64,000 nucleotides of DNA from contig SCFE01000015.1 of NCBI GenBank assembly GCA_004352715.1, positions 2,503,067 to 2,567,066 on the forward strand. The letters are read 5' to 3'. Within the stretch, counting starts at the first letter, position 1. Every line of letters begins with the position of its first letter. The DNA comes from Hofstenia miamia (taxonomy: Eukaryota > Xenacoelomorpha > Acoela). Below the pieces are notes generated by a model. It was not told the origin of the DNA. It worked only from the letters and a program-made list of their open reading frames with translations, and did not search any database. The position numbers were made by a program, and so were the translations under genes. Shown piece after piece: positions 21,930 to 33,516 of the stretch.

Positions 21930-22027
21930 CTGCACATTGCAGCCAACCTTCCACAATCTCCGGAAATATAGTGCTGATCGACATAAATCCCGATAGAGAA
22001 AGAGTCTGCACTCCGGTGGCTCACACA
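21930..22027 (-). CDS. Candidate internal exon of an unidentified minus-strand gene
   Basis: On the minus strand an acceptor (aagctttgcag, AG at 22029-22028) is followed by 98 nt with clearly raised GC and a donor TGTGCAG/gtaacg (GT at 21929-21928). Two frames are open. One reads CVSHRSADSFSIGIY... ending GDCGRLAAMC plus two bases; the other reads a Cys-rich CEPPECRLFLYRDLC... The sequence is bounded exactly by consensus splice sites. No domain is recognised and no adjoining exon is identified with certainty, so it may belong with 7521-7630 or be spurious. Confidence 0.35.
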
Positions 22028-22555
22028 CTGCAAAGCTTATCTTGATTGTCAAATACGGAAAGTTAATTTGCTTTTAATCTTTAAACGTTGATGTCAAAAG
22101 ACAGAATTGCATTGACTGCAGTGGATTATACTTAACACTGTAGCAACACTTCGCTAAATATGCGTAGAGTCGGTTATTTCAATCAACAAGCAGAAATTCA
22201 AATATACATGTCCCATAACAGTTACTAAAAATAACTTTTAAAATCTAATTAAATTTTTCAAATCCTTTTAAAAATTACATTGCTATGGTAACCATAGTTC
22301 AATATAAATATCAAAATATTACACCATTCATATTATTACATTTATGGTTATAGTTTATTATTCTGTTCTATGCATTTTTACACAGGGATGAATATAATTT
22401 TCAGAGTTACATATCTGAAATCCTCTTTCCTTTCGTCAATTCGTTTAGCCTCGTCAGACATTGAAGTGAAAATTTGACTTCTACTTGCAAAATTCACTAA
22501 ACATAGATAAGAGAGTAATAATTTATGTCGGAGTTAATATTAGGATTGGAAAAAT

Positions 22556-22806
22556 CAGAGGTGCCGGAAGAATTCTTAATGGGCAGAGGCAGTGTTTTTA
22601 AAACGGCAAACAATTGTTTATACATTTTTTTAAAAATAGATCAAAATTCTATCCACGTCGAATTATCGACATAAAAAATAAAACACATCAACATATGTAT
22701 AACGCATAAAGGGCAAATCCTACTCCCCTTAAAGTGATTTTGTCTTTCCCTGAAAAAATGGCAAAAGAGGCAGCTGCCCTCCATGCCCCCTGTTCCTGCA
22801 CCCCTG
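22556..22806. mobile_element. hAT-like MITE (251 bp) with near-perfect 8-bp target duplication
   Basis: The left end CAGAGGTGCCGGAA and the inverse of the right end CAGGGGTGCAGGAA match at 12 of 14 positions and start with CAG as hAT ends do. The flanks are GGAAAAAT (22548-22555) and AGAAAAAT (22807-22814), 7 of 8 identical. There is no coding capacity; opposing open frames across the right end are chance. Confidence 0.7.
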
Positions 22807-22814
22807 AGAAAAAT

Positions 22815-24248
22815 CTCATTTTATGCAAACAAGTGCATCTTACAAATTCACTGAACACCAAAAGTTTCAAGAGCGATTTAAAAAGCTTTTCTAACAACAA
22901 TATTTTTCACTACAAAATATATGGCAATTAGAAATTGTTCTTTATGGATTTAATTTTTCATTACACACTATTCACAATTTTTGGTTCCTACCTAAAAATT
23001 TGAATAATTTTATGTGCACTTTGACAAAAACAGCGCATATATATAATAATTGACAATATCAAAAAAGTAAATTTTAAAGCTGCCCCATCAGTTTTTTTAA
23101 GGGTCACCATTATTTAAAATGAAATTACTCAGTAGAAGTTTACGAATAAAGCTTACCTCTAAGAAACACTACTTTGAGGTTGATTAGTTTAAATTAGTTG
23201 AGATTTACAAACAATCAAAGAGACACTTTAAATATCTTGTTCAAATAAACTTAATGTAAGAAACAGTTTCACGTATTTGATTAATAAACACTGATATACA
23301 CAAATTGCAATGTTAGAAATATGTCCTAAGAGGGAATTCAAATGTAAAATTCAAAAGCTTAAACATTAAGGATAAATACAAATCAAAGCGTTTTAGACTA
23401 GTTAATTTAAAGAATATGAAAAAGAGTAAACATTCAATAGTAAGTTTTAAATTTAATACTTTTCCTCTATATGTACAGCCTAAAGCTGAAATATGTTAAA
23501 ATATTGAATATTTGAATTAATTGAAAACAGTACTTAATCTTTCAATTCATCTGAATTAACAGAATAAGTTCATACAAAATTTGAAGATGATTCATAGTTT
23601 GTTGAAATATCACTCAACTTTGTTTAAAAAGTCCATAAGGATTGGAACAGATTTTGGTTGACAACCTCTCATTTTAGCCCTATGTAAACCAGGGACTTTT
23701 TACACATGAAATAATAAAGTATATCTACAATTTGAAAAGCCCACAAGATTCTCTCTTCCTTCCATTTCGCCGGTGGGCACAACAAATTCTAAACACAAAA
23801 GTCTTTAAAATAATTGAACGATACATTGATAAATAGTTAATAAGTTAATACTTTCACGTACTATAGGCTCAGGCACCATAAGTGGGCACTGCATTTGCAA
23901 ATTTCCAAATCTCTTAAAAGGCTTGCAAAAATATTCTAAAATTTGGCAAAACCAATTTTATCGTTATGGATACAATAGAAAGTTTAGGGGTGAGAAGAAA
24001 TTTAAATATTGACCTATAATGTATATAATGCATTTAAACGTGCAAATCAGAAATCTTTTCAAGTGTTAATGTTTACTCTTCATATTTCACACCTAAACGC
24101 TGAAACCGGTTGAATACTTCAAAATCCAAGTTTATCTACTCGTAACTAACAGTTTAGGTGATTACACAAAACACAGATTCTCAATCATTAAATGCGCTAA
24201 TTCCTCACCTCTACTGAAAAATGTCTGTAAAGCTTCAGAAACCGTTAC
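22815..24248. other. AT-rich intergenic DNA
   Basis: No gene recognised. A weak member of the interspersed CCTATTAGGAAATT repeat may lie near 23890-23950. Confidence 0.45.
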
Positions 24249-26268
24249 AGGGTCATTCCATATAAAATTACACCTAAAGCCTAATAACCAAATTACTGCT
24301 ATTCAATTTTTAATGACGTTAACTACCGTTGATATTGTTGAAATTTCACTGTGTAATGTACATTTTGTGTATAGCATTGTGATTTTCCCACAATAGACGT
24401 GTTTATTATTAATACATCAAGACATAGAAAGTCTGCAATTTCTGAGGCATGTATTTTTAGCATAACTTCTGACCTATGACATGCTTTGTTATGATTTTTT
24501 TGCATTTCATATTTCTGTATTTATAAACATCTCGTTTTATCATTTTTCTTAAAGTTATTGTAAGATTATAGCGTAATTGATCTAAATTTTTCCAATGATG
24601 TTGATTGTCCTGTAGCGTAATGCAATAAATAAATATTTATAAATATGATGAATCAATGAGTAAAGTAACAAGATATGATATTTCAATGTGCTCTTCAAAC
24701 AAATGCAGCAGCAAATACAAATGGTTTACTTCACTATTTTAATTACTTAATTTATATGTGTGAATTTGATTTTGTCCTATAGCGTAACAAGATCATCATA
24801 TGTCCTGTAGCATAACATGTTAGAACCAAATTGAATCTTATTATTTTGAATGCATCACACAGGCTTTGAAATGGGTCGACACGTGGGATAGATCCGGTTG
24901 GATTGGGGCAAAAATTAGACAGGTCGGGCCAAGACTCAAGATTCCGAATGCACCTTCATTCAAATTGAACACATATATTTTAGTTTATATGATCAGATCC
25001 TACGTTAGCCTTATTTCAATGGGATTTTTAAAATTATATTAACCCTATTTCCACTGGGGTTACGTTGTTGTAATGCAAATCCATTTTTCCGAATTTTTGA
25101 ACAATTTTATCCAAGACTTTTAAGAAATATTGAATGCTTTTTGCATGGATACAAATTTGTGTCGGCCTTCTATTACTCTATTTACTGTGGTGATTTGGGT
25201 TCGCTGCAACTGCAAAACATATGCAATATGAGTGACGCAAGAAACCATTCTAAAATGGAAGTATTTGCCTTTCTCTCAAAACTTTTCGAAAATTTCAATT
25301 CAAAATCCAAAAAGTCAGTTGCTAGTTTGATGGGAAAGCATCTCAATTTAAAAAACAAGTATCTTGTTTGTTGTGTTGGGATTCTTTCCAAAAAGTTTGG
25401 GAAGGAAATTCAATGTAATTACTTTTCGCCTGGGCATGGGAAGGGCGACGTTGCTGGTGTGACTGCCGCATGCAAAAGAAGAGTCTTGGAAGAAGTAAAA
25501 AGGAGGCGAGCAATTGTTAACAATGTTGATGATTATTGTGACTTCTTCAATGATAGTGACAGCAATATAACTCTAATTAAAATAAAAGAAAAAGTGATCG
25601 AAATCATATGTCTTTAAGAAAATATATTTAGGAAGTTTGAGAAGTGTGATCCTGTGAAAGGTATTATGGGGCATTTTCGAATTGACATATCTCAAGATAG
25701 CTTCAAATTGCAAGCTGAATGAGCCACTTCAGAAGTCAAGTAGTAAATTTTTTCTCAAGATTGCTGTTTTACTCGAAATTGATTAAATTTGCAGTGAATA
25801 AACTTGATGTTTTAAAATTTTAAATAAATTTTGTTTGTTTTGCCAAATTTGAAATTATGTCCTGTAACATAACGTCCTGTAGCTTAACGTAGTTTTTGGG
25901 CCTAAATAAGACCTCATGATTAAAGTGAATATTAGTTTTATAATATTTTGAAAGTTAATGATATCATTAGATTGCAAAACCCAAGTGTTACAGTATAAGA
26001 TTGATGGAGAGCAGAAAATAATTATAAAAAGTTTAAAAAATTTGTTCTTTCTATTTTTGTCCTCTAGCATAACGTAAATATAATGCTTAAGTGATGGTGG
26101 TACGTTACTATGTAACGCTAAACATACATCTGATGGAAATCTTCTGGATGCATATAGTGTAATTGAATAGTAATTAAATATATGTATTAAATTGCTAAAT
26201 ATATATATATAAGCTTCTTATAGTTTAAATTTATCAAAATGTCCTGTAGCGTAACATGGAATGACCCT
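24249..26268. mobile_element. 2-kb DNA transposon with 13-bp perfect inverted ends and seven subterminal repeats
   Basis: The left end AGGGTCATTCCAT (24249-24261) is the exact inverse of the right end ATGGAATGACCCT (26256-26268). Both flanks read AC outside the ends, a possible 2-bp target duplication. Seven copies of the motif TGTCCTGTAGCGTAAC, with small variations, lie inside at about 24606, 24773, 24801, 25858, 25873, 26058 and 26240. All are in the same orientation and cluster toward the two ends, as expected of transposase-binding subterminal repeats. The interior contains a transposase-like open frame. The superfamily was not identified. Confidence 0.75.
25141..25617 (+). pseudogene. 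Transposase-like C-terminal fragment with GHGKG motif
   Basis: A 158-codon open stretch; there is no ATG at its beginning (the first in-frame ATG is 25228), so it is probably the intact end of a broken or intron-split gene. Near residue 97 it has NYFSPGHGKGDVAGV followed by a basic KRRVLEEVKRRRAIVNN. This recalls the 'F..gHGKGxxDGvGgxxKR' block seen toward the C-terminus of several uncharacterised eukaryotic transposase-like proteins. It lies centrally in an element with perfect inverted ends, so a transposase role is the natural reading. Upstream, in 24300-25140, no matching catalytic domain could be recovered. The Gly-Val-Gly after the Asp is replaced here by Ala-Gly-Val. Family assignment is from memory of the motif only. 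Confidence 0.5.
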
Positions 26269-26969
26269 ACATTGGAATATGTGATCAATTTGAAAATTCG
26301 GATTCATTCTTTATTTCTTATGGCCTTAAAAATAGAATTTCAATTATATCACAAAATTCACGTTCATTATGTTAGGTGAATTTGATAGTCAGTGTATTGG
26401 CAAAGCGGTGCACACAGCTGCAACTATATTGACATGGGTCCCCCTATTAATTTGCAAGTGTGTAACCTAAAAACTTTTGAATTATCGAAATGTAGTGCAA
26501 AAGAACAGTCTAGTTTTCCTTACGAGGTTAATTTTTTGTAAAAAAAGTATATTTTAGAATAAACCTAATGGTTTTGTTTTGACGATCTAATGATAAACCT
26601 GCTAATCAAAATATAGTTTTTTTCTAGTAAGATGAAATTTGTTCGTTTATTTTGAAATTTTGAAATCTAAAATGAGTCATAAATGAATATAAGTTATCTA
26701 ATAAGAATTATTTTAAGTAAATAGTGCATTTTGTCTCTTGAAGGAACACGCATTTTATTATTTAACAGAAATTTAGCCGAATGTTTGTTAAATATTTCTT
26801 ACAAGAATCTGTTTAGCATATGTTGAATTTATGTAAGATTTAATAAATGTGTTTCCAGATTTCAATAAATTGTTTTGTGTAAGTCTTTTCATGATATAAG
26901 TAAAAAACGTTAATTTCAAGAAAATCAACAAGTAAATATAAAAAACAAAAATAGACTTTCGCTTTTCAG

Positions 26970-27086
26970 GAAGATGATAAGGTACTTCCCTTCATTTCAC
27001 ACGCCACCAGTGGAGGTGTCAAGAGAAAGAAACTACTCAACCAACAGTATCAGAATTTTTATATTTGCATGGGTGTACTCTGTTAA
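26970..27086 (+). CDS. Candidate terminal exon of an unidentified plus-strand gene
   Basis: A strong acceptor (ctttcgcttttcag, AG at 26968-26969) is followed by an open frame in phase 0: EDDKVLPFISHATSGG, then VKRKKLLNQQYQNFYI, ending at TAA 27084-27086. The GC content of 26980-27060 stands out from the flanks. Alternatively the exon could end at GG/gtgtac near 27071. No domain is recognised and no AATAAA is seen close by. Upstream of the acceptor is 700 bp of AT-rich DNA after the 2-kb transposon. Confidence 0.35.
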   Translation, partial: EDDKVLPFISHATSGGVKRKKLLNQQYQNFYICMGVLC

Positions 27087-27089
27087 AAT

Positions 27090-29073
27090 TTTTTTTTTAA
27101 AAAAATCTCTATTGAGATATTCAGAAATTATATTTTTATGCTATTATTACAACCACAGTATTATATATTTCCATCATATTGAATTGAATGAAGAATTTCA
27201 GTAAGGCAAATCTAGTTACATTATTTCTAATGTATATTCGATAACTAGGAAAAGTCACGTGAAGCAACATTTATTTTCAAGAACATATATTTCACAAAAT
27301 ATGTACAAATAGTACAGGAAAACATCAGGCAGTGTAGTTTCTTACAGGTGAAAACCCTTGCATTTGTCAGGGGTCAAAAGAAAACTCGTCGTATATTTTA
27401 TATGGAGCATGTCAACTTTGTTTGTATGATTTCACATTTCAATGAAGTCGAAGCGGACAGCTTCTGATACTTCGCACAAAATTGAATTTCTAAGTGTTTT
27501 GCAAAATAGGAAAAATTCGCTAGATCAGCTAAGATTTTCTTGCTGTAATATGAATTCAAGATTGCTAATATTTTTCAAAAATGAGATTACACTATCAACA
27601 ACTGATCTGGATAATTATGATGTATGAATTTTTTATGAGCACAGCGTTGGGATTTTACGATCATTGACATGAGCAGCAGGTTAAAATAGCTCAGAATTCT
27701 GTTTCATGGATTTAAAAAATCTTAGGCTGTACAAGTTTTCATTTTTTATGCTGAAACTGTCATCATAAATAATATCCACTATAAAATTAACAATATTCTA
27801 AAGTATATATTTGCTAGACGATTACAAGTCGTGTACTACATGATGTATCAATTTATCAAAGATTGTTTACAAGAGTTGTTTCTAAGATGCAGCATAGACA
27901 TAGCGCATTCTTAAGCCAACAATTTTAGGAAAGTTTTGTAACAGCACAAGCCTACAGAGTACATTTAAAATGCAGAACGCCCATAGAGAGTAACTGTATG
28001 CAACATCAGGACTGAAAAATTTTGTGATTCCAATCCTGCCCTGAACAAATTAGTCCTGATTGCAAACCTTAGCATAGATGTATAATAGCACATCGACGAC
28101 ATTTTTTAGCTACAGGCATAATTAGAGTACCTTTTTAGGCACAGGCTACGAAGCTGACACAATCACTAGCCCTAACCAAAATTTGCAAAATTACCAATAC
28201 TTATGGGCAGTACACATATTTTGGTGAGTTTTAGCAAAAGTTATTTTCTTTTCATTTAATATAACATTAATATGATAGTAATTACTAGTATAGTAGATGC
28301 ATATTTTTGAAAGATCAAAAGGGAATTTTTGAAAATATATTTTTCCAAAGAGTATGCCCATGCAAATAACAAAATACAAAAATGATGGCTTGAGTTTTTT
28401 TTTTCTTAACTCACGCACAGGTCGGGTGTGATTTGAACTAGAATTTTGTTATAGATTTACTCGAGACAAGACAATTGGCTATGTCTTCCAAATGTTTTTT
28501 TTGCAGACGCTACTCGATATCTAGTAGTACAAATACATATGTCATCAGTGTGCACTACAATATTTTCTTAATCTAAATCTAGGGCGGAGAGGATTAGGAC
28601 ACCAGATAATCAAAATTTGACTCATGATTAGAAATAATGACAAAATAATGGTGATCTGTAACTTCTCTATTATTAGGAAGGGATCTAATCAGAGACTACT
28701 AGAATATTGCATTAAAAATAAAAGCTTGACATTAAAAAAAGGAAGTCTGCCTTACTGCTAAAATTCTTGCTTTGTTCTAGTTACTTTTTTCAAATTTTAA
28801 GAATTTTTTCTGTAAGTATCTAAACCGTTTGAATTCATCTATCACACATTCTTTTGAAAACACTCGTCAGTAGGCATTCTTCAAAAAACTTATTCACAAA
28901 ATGAACGCAATGTCAATGATAACAGAACAAGGGCAACATTTGCGAACAATCAGTTGAATTTCGAGATAATTTCAAAATCCAGTGAAACAAGATCTCTAAA
29001 CTCTACATTATTACAATCTTTGAAAAGAATAGCAAATGGTGGGTTTTGTACGATATTTGACTGAATGAAATAT
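27090..29073. other. Intergenic or intronic DNA
   Basis: An acceptor-like site at 27347-27350 opens two frames (one Cys-rich) without a clear donor. Nothing else is recognised. Open frames at 27442-27627 (plus) and 28191-28418 (minus) have no recognisable features. Confidence 0.4.
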
Positions 29074-29304
29074 TTACAAAGAATTTTGGAGATTCTCGCA
29101 TAACTCCCACGAATTGTGCATGCTGGTGATACAGTAGTTCAAATTATTTGTAGCGACCCCACCGTCATTTCCATGGAAATACTTTAAGGTCGTTTTGTAT
29201 TTCGAACAGTGTCTCCCAGAACAAATGGCCGACTTTGATTCCGGAATTTGCCTGTAAACCAGAAACGTCTTCACGTGGAAGCAACATAGTCGAATAATGT
29301 CCAT
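29074..29304 (-). CDS. Unassigned open frame or candidate exon with raised GC
   Basis: A 76-codon minus-strand frame starts with ATG and is preceded by an acceptor-like tatatcttttag (AG at about 29315). It is Cys-rich (SAICSGRHCSKYK, NYCITSMHNSWELCENL) and stops at 29074-29076. A second internal acceptor (ctggtttacag) precedes its last two thirds, and another frame there is also open, so the true coding frame is unclear. The composition differs from the AT-rich flanks, which argues for some selected or recently inserted sequence. No family is recognised. Confidence 0.25.
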   Translation of the reverse strand: MDIIRLCCFHVKTFLVYRQIPESKSAICSGRHCSKYKTTLKYFHGNDGGVATNNLNYCITSMHNSWELCENLQNSL

Positions 29305-29404
29305 GAGATTATTCTAAAAGATATAATCAAACATTCAAAAAAACTAACTGTTACTCTGCGGATCAGCAATGATCATCAGTTTTTTCTTCATATATTTTCT
29401 ACAG

Positions 29405-29584
29405 CAGAGGCAAACACAAACAACTGACACTGATGAACTTAGCATACCTGTAAAAATCGAACTCCTACCGATTGTTGAATCCAAGAAACAACTGCTCTAT
29501 TCAATTTCTATTTTGATACACACTTTAAATTTAACGGAATTACACATCTTAGTTTTGCTTTCCAAAAAAACTATTTTAAAGTAA
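29405..29584 (+). CDS. Weak candidate terminal exon (plus strand)
   Basis: The acceptor-like tcatatattttctacag (AG at about 29403-29404) is followed by an open frame, QRQTQTTDTDELSIPVKI then LLPIVESKKQLLYS and a hydrophobic end, stopping at 29582-29584. The N-terminal part has protein-like composition. No family is recognised and no partner exon is certain; 26970-27086 is the nearest same-strand candidate. Confidence 0.2.
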   Translation, partial: QRQTQTTDTDELSIPVKIELLPIVESKKQLLYSISILIHTLNLTELHILVLLSKKTILK

Positions 29585-29654
29585 GAATGTGTGTAAAATG
29601 TACTTATTATACCTATTTTTCATCTATCTTAAAACCCAATTCTTGGTATAATAT

Positions 29655-29660
<6 letters not shown>

Positions 29661-29692
<32 letters not shown>
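29661..29692. repeat. (TA)n microsatellite
   Basis: Long alternating TA run, flanked by related ATGTATA variants. Confidence 0.95.
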
Positions 29693-29696
<4 letters not shown>

Positions 29697-29699
29697 TTT

Positions 29700-32230
29700 T
29701 TCAAAATACCAACCTTTCAATGTATTGCATATATTTATCTGAGAGGGCCGCTTGGGGAGACTATCAAATTTTAATTTATTGATGTACTAAAATTACTTAG
29801 TGTTCAACGCTTAACATCAGAAGCTTACACCATTTAGGGTTCGGTTCTATACATATTCTGAAGTGAATATGTTTTATCTGCCGCGAGATGGCATACAATA
29901 TATTGTGTATTATGGGTAGTTGCTACTTTTATCATGTCATTTACATGTATTCAAATACAGATATAAAAAACTAGCAATACTATGGGTCCGCATCAATGAC
30001 GAACATTAGAGTGCTCCCACATTATCCAATCGCTAGGTTAAACAACTCCATGGCCTTTGTGCCTACACTTAGTTCATGGAACTCTATTGTATCAAAGCAA
30101 ATGAACAGGGCCTAAATTTTAGAGAATAACGATAACTCTGCCCAAAATCTATGTGAAAAACATTTTGTGAAAAATACAAAAATACAATAAAAATACTCTA
30201 TTTTATTATAATTTCTTTCACTTGCAGAAATTACTTCCACAAGCTATTTTGTGAAAGACCAGGTTTCATGATTTTTAATGTGGAGGTCGTTCAAATATTT
30301 TTCATGCTCATCTTTGAATCAATTTTTTATGAAAATTGAGAACCTATGTGATATTGTATCTTTGTAAAATAATGATCAAATGCTTAAATTGGGTTGCAGT
30401 CCAAACTACAAGCTTCTCAACTCAATAGCAGATTTGGTTTGTCTCGATAAGCATTCTTGTAATGAATGAGACAATGTTCCCTATTTGTGTCACACATAAC
30501 CGCAAGTTGATAAAATAGTATTTAGTACTATCTGATGGCATCTAAGCATACAACACTGTTTTCCTGTCTGTCTAATAAGCACCGTTGTACTTATGTATTA
30601 TCTGAGTATCTTCTGAAGCACTTGCCCAAAAATACAAATTATCATCAGAATCATCAGTCGAAATGTAATGGATTTCAAATCGAAAATATCTTAGCTCATG
30701 ATGACAAACAATTGTGTTGTAGATTTTTTTCTCTTTTGCATATACAAGTTAAATCAAATACCAACTTTCCAGCCCTCGTCATGCCGAATGTTCAACATTA
30801 ATTTTCTAGATAAATTCCAACTATATAAACAGGTTGATTTACTCATTATTGGGGGTCGTTTTGAGAATTCTATCAAAATTAATCTTTTCATAATTACTTT
30901 TCAGCTGTAAGATTTTACAATTTCAAGATCATAAGGAAGGGCCTTTTGACAATACCAATATTGACTTTGCAGTTTTAGGACACATTCCATTTATTTAGAT
31001 TGCAGAACCCGCACCATCATCATCAGTGCATAAATGTAGCCATTTTCATATTTTACATGCAATTATCACTTTCTAAGAAGCCGAAACTTTTCGCAACTAG
31101 TTTAATTAACACACACACTATTTTCAAGCAAAACATTAACGTTTATTTAAAACCAGTGGTGTTAAACCCCTAAAAATCAGGGGGCTTCAAGTTCAAAACA
31201 TTTTGTATATGGAAGTGGATGAGGAATTAGACATCATTAACCTCAAACATTTGTAGAATTTCATAATTTTTTATAGTTTCTTGGAAAAAATTTTAAGCAC
31301 TCGTAACTCACGCCGTGAGTGTGAACTGAGTTCACACTGGATAGGGAGCGTCTCCTATCTAGATCATGGTTTCATTATTACGTGACTTTCATCGATTTCT
31401 TCTGATGCCTTTGCGTGAATACCTAGAACTGGTTTAGGAGGCCTATCTATGCATTTAAGAAAACAGTTAAAGTTAAAGTTCGGCATTCCTCCCATGTGCT
31501 TTAAACCTTAGAATTATCTGAATGTTAGGTGTAAATTGCATTTAAGTGTTTTATTAACAAATCGAAATTTTCAATAATAAATAGTCAATCTTTTCAAGTA
31601 CTTCAGTCACAGGTATATGTCTTAGTATACACCAAAAGATGTAACCAGGGCTCACGATTTCCAAATTTCCTAGTAGGTTTCGAAAAATTTCTTTGAAAAT
31701 GTGTAAAAGGAGACGAAGTTGTTTTAAATTAAATTAGCTATGAACTTTTATAAAATGTGAAAAAGCAACGCAATAGAGAAGTGCCTCCTCTTTCATTTAC
31801 GTTTTGAAACTATGCTTTGCAAAAGAGATTTTAGGTGCCATGATCACAGACTTTGCGCAGGGCGATCCATGATTGGGCTTGAGCAGTCTAACTGCCTGAG
31901 GAAATCTTTGGGGTTAGCTGATACCTAATGGGATTAAAAAATCATGATTATCTGAGCCATATTATACGGAATAATTTTGGTTAATTTTAAGAAATCGGAA
32001 TTTTCATCATAAAATATGTGTTTTCAAATACCTCAGGTATTCATTGTCAAATTCAAGTATAAAACTTCGTACATACTAAAATATTTTTGGTTTAACGTTA
32101 ATTATTATTTAAGATTGAAGTTTTAGCTTTTTCAATGTTTTTAATTTTCCATATACATTTACTTGATCTGTGATACGCTTAGAAGGAGGAAGCCTAATGA
32201 AGATGACCATCTGTAGGATGATTGATTGCT
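29700..32230. other. Intergenic DNA with a hairpin cluster
   Basis: No gene supported. It holds three adjacent hairpins at 31306-31360 (listed separately), a member of the interspersed CCTATTAGGAAATT repeat at about 31640-31720, and a possible transposon end CAGTGGTGTTAAAC at about 31154. Overlapping frames at 30535-30910 have no recognisable features. Confidence 0.4.
31306..31360. repeat. Cluster of three adjacent inverted repeats
   Basis: ACTCACG-C-CGTGAGT (31306-31320), AGTGTGAACT-G-AGTTCACACT (31318-31338), and GATAGGGAG...CTCCTATC with one bulge (31340-31359). The first two are perfect and overlap by three bases. Confidence 0.75.
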
Positions 32231-32835
32231 GACCTATTCCATTATCGCAGAATACATCTCTGAAAGTCAAGCAAACTTTAATTCTTCCTTATCAGCATCA
32301 GCACTTGCCTCGCATTCACACAAGTAGTATCAATACAAGACTTGAGCAATGGAACCACTACTTTTCTCCTTATACACTTTCTGCAAGGAGACTAATTTTC
32401 CTTAAGTCTATCCACTTTACCCATATATTTATCCTATTGCAGTACAGCATTAGTATTTAAATAGGGATTTGTTTTCATTTTTAATGTTTCCAATTCGTGC
32501 AGCACAACTTGTGAAATTTACTTGAACTTTGAACTCTTCATTTTCCAATATCTCAGGCATGCCATCAACAGATACTATTTGTAGAGACATTTTTAGAATG
32601 TTTAATATTTAGTTGTACATTTACTGCTATCATGCTATATATTCATAGCATCATTGACAAGAAATATAGTAGTAAAATTAAATTCAATAAATTCAAAGGT
32701 CAATTGTCGCTTTAAAGTGACATTTGCTAACATCTAACTGAAATAAAGTGATTTTTTACAATTTTCTCAATTCAGGTGAAACAAATGCTGATAAATACAT
32801 TTTTTAATTGTTACTAATGTTTTCATTGCTCAATT
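32231..32835. repeat. 605-bp block, copy 1 of a duplication split by single Ns
   Basis: Identical as far as seen to 32912-33516 (offset 681). The two copies are separated by N, a 74-bp orphan segment (32837-32910) and a second N. This is best explained as unmerged overlapping contigs. Confidence 0.88.
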
Positions 32836-32911
32836 NTTACAATTGAAAAAGTGCTTGATCACAATACATACACCTTAAACAACAGTAAAACGGTACACTT
32901 TCAGAGGCTTN

Positions 32912-33516
32912 GACCTATTCCATTATCGCAGAATACATCTCTGAAAGTCAAGCAAACTTTAATTCTTCCTTATCAGCATCAGCACTTGCCTCGCATTCAC
33001 ACAAGTAGTATCAATACAAGACTTGAGCAATGGAACCACTACTTTTCTCCTTATACACTTTCTGCAAGGAGACTAATTTTCCTTAAGTCTATCCACTTTA
33101 CCCATATATTTATCCTATTGCAGTACAGCATTAGTATTTAAATAGGGATTTGTTTTCATTTTTAATGTTTCCAATTCGTGCAGCACAACTTGTGAAATTT
33201 ACTTGAACTTTGAACTCTTCATTTTCCAATATCTCAGGCATGCCATCAACAGATACTATTTGTAGAGACATTTTTAGAATGTTTAATATTTAGTTGTACA
33301 TTTACTGCTATCATGCTATATATTCATAGCATCATTGACAAGAAATATAGTAGTAAAATTAAATTCAATAAATTCAAAGGTCAATTGTCGCTTTAAAGTG
33401 ACATTTGCTAACATCTAACTGAAATAAAGTGATTTTTTACAATTTTCTCAATTCAGGTGAAACAAATGCTGATAAATACATTTTTTAATTGTTACTAATG
33501 TTTTCATTGCTCAATT
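32912..33516. repeat. 605-bp block, copy 2 of a duplication split by single Ns
   Basis: Second copy of 32231-32835, starting immediately after the N at 32911. Confidence 0.88.

Noticed and set aside
27349-27480. Acceptor ttcttacag followed by two open frames, one reading ENPCICQGS...GACQLC
   Set aside because: No donor, two competing frames and no recognised domain.
29369-29404. ATG start and hydrophobic leader (MIISFFFIYFLQ) of the frame ending at 29584 as a signal peptide
   Set aside because: The leader is also a normal polypyrimidine tract leading to an AG, so a splice acceptor explains it at least as well.
32851-33141. 96-codon plus-strand frame
   Set aside because: It crosses the N at 32911, a probable false join, and falls in a duplicated contig edge.
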